A stretch of DNA of 42,784 bases, taken from assembly GCA_946480525.1 (NCBI GenBank), contig CAMLLA010000001.1:1-42784 (forward strand), read 5' to 3'. Positions 40,176 through 42,784 of this stretch are shown here, piece by piece. Position 1 is the first letter of the stretch. The number at the start of each line of letters is the position of its first letter. The position numbers and the translations under genes were made by a program. Source of the stretch: an uncultured Asticcacaulis sp. GTDB taxonomy: Bacteria > Pseudomonadota > Alphaproteobacteria > Caulobacterales > Caulobacteraceae. The notes under the pieces were generated by a model. It worked only from the letters and a program-made list of their open reading frames with translations. It had not been told where the DNA came from and made no database searches.

Positions 40176-41180
40176 TTATCTCGGCGCCGCCGTACTCGCG
40201 CGCACCACCAGTTCGTGGCCCAGCGTCAGGTTGACCCGTTCTGTAGCGCCATTTTCGATAATATCGAGCAGCACTTCCACCGTCTTGACGCCGATCTCAT
40301 GCATTGGCTGCCGGATGGTGGTCAGGGCCGGCTGGGCGTATTTGGCCAAGCGCAGATCATCGAAACCGGCCACGGACACGTCACCTGGGCAGCTCAAACC
40401 CGCCTCACGCAGCGCATGGATGGCGCCAAACGCCATATCGTCGCTGAAGCAGAAGATGGCGGTCGGGCGCTGGGCCCTCTGAATCAGCTCCGTCGCCCGT
40501 GTGATGCCGGATTCAATGGTGTAGTCGCCATTGACGACCTGAAGCGTGCCGGTGATCCCCAGGGCCTTCGCTGCGTCCTCTACGCCACGCAAACGGCCGC
40601 GGGCCGTTGGGCTACGCATGTCGCCGGTAACGACACCGATATGTCGATGGCCAAGCCCATGCAGGTGCTCGATCATCTCCCGCGCGGCAGCGGTGTTGTC
40701 GATATTGACGCTGGAGACCGGCAGGCTGCCGCTGAATTCGCAGCCATTGACCACGGGGGCCGCAGCGCCTTGGCGGGTCACGCGTTCATGCAGGGAGTCC
40801 GGAAGGCTGTGACCGAGAAAGATCAGACCGTCGGCCTCTTTGCGTTTCAGCAGGGCGGCATAGGCTTCGTCGCTGCCAATGGCCGAACCGATATCACCCA
40901 GCAGGACGGCATAGCCGGCGGCCGAAGCCGTCTCTTCGACACCACGGATAATGTTGGCGTAGAACGGATTGGCGATGTCCGGAACGGTGACGATGATGCG
41001 GTTGCTTTTCAGCGTGCGCAGCGATTTGGCCATGGCGTTGGGCTCATAGCCCAATTCGGCGATCGCCTTTTCGACCCGCTCGAGCACGCGCGGAGACACA
41101 TGCGTATAACCGTTGAGGACGCGCGATACGGTTGCCGTGGAGACGCCGGCCAGATTGGCGACATCAGAAATGGTCGACAT
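40176..41180 (-). CDS. LacI family transcriptional regulator
   Basis: The 334-residue protein has the LacI layout: an N-terminal helix-turn-helix (ISDVANLAGVSTATVSRVLN, then the hinge helix AMAKSLRTLKSN) and a periplasmic-binding-protein-like effector domain (IIVTVPDIANPFY, FCFSDDMAFGAIHALREAGL and VSVAGFDDL). Its target is probably the ATCGAT-centred palindrome found upstream of both neighbouring transcription units (32889 and 42307). It lies between a convergent catabolic operon and, 162 bases upstream on its own strand, the Tat-exported isomerase-like gene. It may be read from that gene's promoter or from its own. Confidence 0.95.
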   Translation of the reverse strand: MSTISDVANLAGVSTATVSRVLNGYTHVSPRVLERVEKAIAELGYEPNAMAKSLRTLKSNRIIVTVPDIANPFYANIIRGVEETASAAGYAVLLGDIGSAIGSDEAYAALLKRKEADGLIFLGHSLPDSLHERVTRQGAAAPVVNGCEFSGSLPVSSVNIDNTAAAREMIEHLHGLGHRHIGVVTGDMRSPTARGRLRGVEDAAKALGITGTLQVVNGDYTIESGITRATELIQRAQRPTAIFCFSDDMAFGAIHALREAGLSCPGDVSVAGFDDLRLAKYAQPALTTIRQPMHEIGVKTVEVLLDIIENGATERVNLTLGHELVVRASTAAPR

Positions 41181-41192
41181 ATATTAATCCTG

Positions 41193-41221
41193 TTGCGGCG
41201 CGTTCCCGAAACGCGCCGCAA
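41193..41221. terminator. Hairpin between the isomerase-like gene and lacI
   Basis: Perfect 12-base arms (TTGCGGCGCGTT 41193-41204 and AACGCGCCGCAA 41210-41221) are separated by five bases. It lies just upstream of the lacI start. No T-run follows on the minus strand, so it may be a weak terminator or leader hairpin. Confidence 0.5.
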
Positions 41222-41232
41222 AGGCAATCCGT

Positions 41233-41285
41233 AGAGCATGCTTCGAAAAAGTGGAAACGGTTTTTCGCACCCTGCATGCGACACT
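41233..41285. repeat. Alphaproteobacterial intergenic palindromic repeat
   Basis: The core GAAAAAGTGGAAACGGTTTTTC, flanked by GAGCATGCTTC on the left and GCATGC on the right, forms an imperfect hairpin. This core recurs in intergenic regions of many Alphaproteobacteria as a short repeated element of unknown role. It lies between the isomerase-like gene and lacI. Confidence 0.6.
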
Positions 41286-41342
41286 CAAGCAAACGAGACC
41301 GCGTTGGCGAAATCGCCAGCCGCACATGTCCCGTCCCTCGCG

Positions 41343-42227
41343 TTACAGCGCCTTGAGGTGCGCGATACTCATGGCCAGGGATTCGAAGATCGGCCGGACG
41401 TACGGCTCTTCCTGTTCGACGAAGAACTGCTTCACACCTTCGGCCTTCGCGGCTTCGAAAGCCGGCTTCCACTTGACGATGCCCTTGCCAAGTTCGACCG
41501 AACGGTAACCATCGCCATCCTTCACCATGTCCTTGATATGCAGCAGGTCGACGCGGCCCTTGTATTTCCTGATCATGGCGGCCGGATCATGGCCGGCGGC
41601 GGCGACCCAACCCAGGTCGAGCTCAAGGCGCGCCTTGTCCGATCCGGTCAGCATGATGTCGAGGCCCGACTGGCCGCCGAAATCGTCGAACTCCATCGGA
41701 TGATTGTGATAGGCGAACCTGAGCCCGGCGGCTTCGATCTTCGGCACGATCTGCGAAATGATCTCGGCATTCTGCTGGTAGGCGTCCTTCGTCATGGCTT
41801 CGCTCATGGCCTGGACCCAGGGCTTGGTCGAGTCGATCGGACCCGGCGTCTTGGGTGACGAGGCCACCAGCCAGCCCGCGCCGAGTGTAAGCGTGTCGTT
41901 GATGTGCTTGTCGATATCGGTCGACAGGGCGCCCATGTTCATATGGCAGGCGCGCGCCTTCAGGCCGGCGTCGGCCAGTTGGCCCTTGAGGACCTGGGCC
42001 GTGCTGCCGTAAAGACCCGCGGTTTCAATCACGTCGAAACCCAGGGCCTTCAGTTTCTTGAGCGTACCAGGGATATCGTCCTTCATCTGGGCGTTAACGG
42101 TCCATAACTGAACGCCCAGCGGCCAGTTTTTCTTGATCAGGCCGCCTGCCGCGCCTGCTTGTCCTGCCGCCGCAAATGCGGCCAGCGCACCGGAAGCGCC
42201 CATAAAATACCGCCGTGATACGTCCAT
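41343..42227 (-). CDS. Tat-exported TIM-barrel protein, sugar isomerase/epimerase-like
   Basis: The 294-residue protein starts with a twin-arginine signal, MDVSRRYFMGASGALAAFAA (SRRYF matches the Tat consensus), and should therefore be folded in the cytoplasm and act in the periplasm. The TIM barrel shows its metal ligands in order: CHMNMG (about His), FAYHNHPMEF (His-x-His region), LELDLGWVAAAG (Asp) and LLHIKDMV (His, Asp). A sugar-phosphate substrate is unlikely in the periplasm, so the family name is misleading. A role on free sugars, or as a lyase of oxidised (3-keto) glycosides, fits better. A LacI-type operator lies about 80 bases upstream. Confidence 0.88.
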   Translation of the reverse strand: MDVSRRYFMGASGALAAFAAAGQAGAAGGLIKKNWPLGVQLWTVNAQMKDDIPGTLKKLKALGFDVIETAGLYGSTAQVLKGQLADAGLKARACHMNMGALSTDIDKHINDTLTLGAGWLVASSPKTPGPIDSTKPWVQAMSEAMTKDAYQQNAEIISQIVPKIEAAGLRFAYHNHPMEFDDFGGQSGLDIMLTGSDKARLELDLGWVAAAGHDPAAMIRKYKGRVDLLHIKDMVKDGDGYRSVELGKGIVKWKPAFEAAKAEGVKQFFVEQEEPYVRPIFESLAMSIAHLKAL

Positions 42228-42306
42228 GATGGTGTTTCCTCTCGTGAGCCCTGACCCTTGCGGACGAGCATAGCATTGCCTCTCAGAGAGGACAGCCTTA
42301 GCAGAG

Positions 42307-42322
42307 TTGTAATCGATTTCAA
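42307..42322. promoter_or_regulatory. Second LacI-type operator
   Basis: TTGTAATCGATTTCAA is a palindrome except for one base pair and shares TGTAATCGATT with the perfect site at 32889-32906. It lies 80 bases before the Tat-exported isomerase-like gene and 156 bases before the divergent gene at 42478. Confidence 0.65.
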
Positions 42323-42380
42323 GATGTGATAACCAGAATATCGAAGCTTCCTTGCAAGGATCTCCCCAAATCTGCTTGCC

Positions 42381-42411
42381 CCCCGGTGGTTATGCCCCCG
42401 GGGATTTTTTT
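42381..42411 (+). terminator. Intrinsic terminator in a divergent intergenic region
   Basis: The arms CCCCGG (42381-42386) and CCGGGG (42398-42403) are followed by A and seven T. No annotated gene on the plus strand ends before it, so it marks the 3' end of an unknown short transcript or a leader of the gene at 42478. Confidence 0.6.
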
Positions 42412-42477
42412 GTCCGGAATCGGATCGATTCATTATGCGGCGCCCGGCTATCCTTCCGGCCTTGCTAAGGAGACGAT

Positions 42478-42784
42478 ATGCCGAAAGTCCTTGTTGCCGT
42501 TGATGTTCAGAAAGGTTTCGTCAGTCCGTCGTCCCAACATGTCCTGAAACCGATCGAAGCCATTCAGCATCGGTTCGATCACATCGTCTTCACGCGTTTC
42601 TACAATCCCGACCCATCGCCCTTTCGGCGCATCCTCGATTATCATGACCTGGCGCCGGGCAGCGAGGGCGTCGAACTGGCCATTACGCCTCGCGCCGACG
42701 CCGTCATTATCGACAAGCCGAATTACAGCGGCTGCAATGACGAACTGGAGCGGCACCTTGCCTTATGGAAGGCGAGCGAGGTCT
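42478..42784 (+). CDS. Isochorismatase/cysteine hydrolase family protein (partial, N-terminal)
   Basis: The frame begins MPKVLVAVDVQKGFVSPSSQ, with AAGGAGA about four bases before the ATG, and runs to the end of the window. The first catalytic residue of the family is the Asp of VDVQKGF (D9). The lysine of DKPNYSG (about residue 82) is the second member of the triad, while the cysteine must lie beyond the window. Members hydrolyse or deaminate small amide or ester compounds, for example isochorismatase, nicotinamidase and N-carbamoylsarcosine amidase. The substrate cannot be told from this part. Confidence 0.85.
   Translation, partial: MPKVLVAVDVQKGFVSPSSQHVLKPIEAIQHRFDHIVFTRFYNPDPSPFRRILDYHDLAPGSEGVELAITPRADAVIIDKPNYSGCNDELERHLALWKASEV

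Noticed and set aside
1..42784. CRISPR array, tRNA, rRNA, prophage or insertion sequence
   Set aside because: No regularly spaced direct repeats, tRNA cloverleaf, transposase or integrase frame was found on reading the window. The inverted repeats seen are short and intergenic, apart from one small hairpin inside an oxidoreductase gene.

Overview
The window looks like chromosome from an alphaproteobacterium of the Caulobacteraceae, most likely Asticcacaulis or a close relative. The GC content is moderately high (estimated by eye at about 60%). The gene mix fits: polyhydroxybutyrate genes, many stand-alone receiver proteins and kinases, Tat- and lipoprotein-exported sugar enzymes, and typical alphaproteobacterial intergenic palindromes. 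The genus is inferred from this content, not from a marker gene. I see no tRNA, rRNA, CRISPR array, prophage or insertion sequence.

Layout. 1-1067: the start of 3-hydroxybutyrate dehydrogenase with its phasin, then a small exported protein. 1234-4513: a CheY-like response regulator translationally coupled to two tandem paralogues of a family I do not recognise. 4525-7002: a small orphan gene behind a prolyl-oligopeptidase lipoprotein. 7104-8079: a membrane protein and winged-helix regulator pair preceded by two AAAGTACTTT-type palindromes. 8195-11422: phenylalanine hydroxylase (phhA) and pterin dehydratase (phhB), separated by a divergent GH2 beta-glucuronidase-like gene. 11577-13545: a KdpE-like regulator and a soluble KdpD-like kinase, convergent around a DUF1328 membrane peptide. 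13667-15358: small stress-type or envelope proteins, including a 57-residue one. 15591-16453: an exported DUF6152-like protein overlapping an integral membrane protein. 16463-20463: CHASE3-PAS kinase, single receiver, and receiver-kinase-receiver hybrid in one operon with no DNA-binding output. 20732-21633: DUF883 and CsbD-like stress proteins, divergent.

21761-25544 is a two-gene glycan module: a GT4 glycosyltransferase fused to a helical-barrel domain, followed by a GH130 phosphorylase or hydrolase. 25812-30178 carries a Gfo/Idh/MocA oxidoreductase with a palindromic in-frame insertion, a small monooxygenase, a PP2C phosphatase-Ser/Thr kinase-membrane anchor fusion, an anchored hypothetical and an Lrp/AsnC regulator. 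30400-32789 pairs a cytoplasmic-looking ApbE flavin transferase with a membrane-anchored flavodoxin reductase.

32889-42322 is the most coherent system. A LacI regulator (40176-41180) lies between an MFS transporter / oxidoreductase / TIM-barrel isomerase / exported esterase / PQQ-cytochrome c dehydrogenase operon and a Tat-exported TIM-barrel isomerase-like gene. A perfect 18-bp TGTAATCGATTACA palindrome precedes the operon, and a near copy precedes the isomerase gene, so the two units probably form one local regulon. The gene set suggests oxidative sugar or glycoside catabolism starting in the periplasm. The window ends in a partial isochorismatase-like gene.
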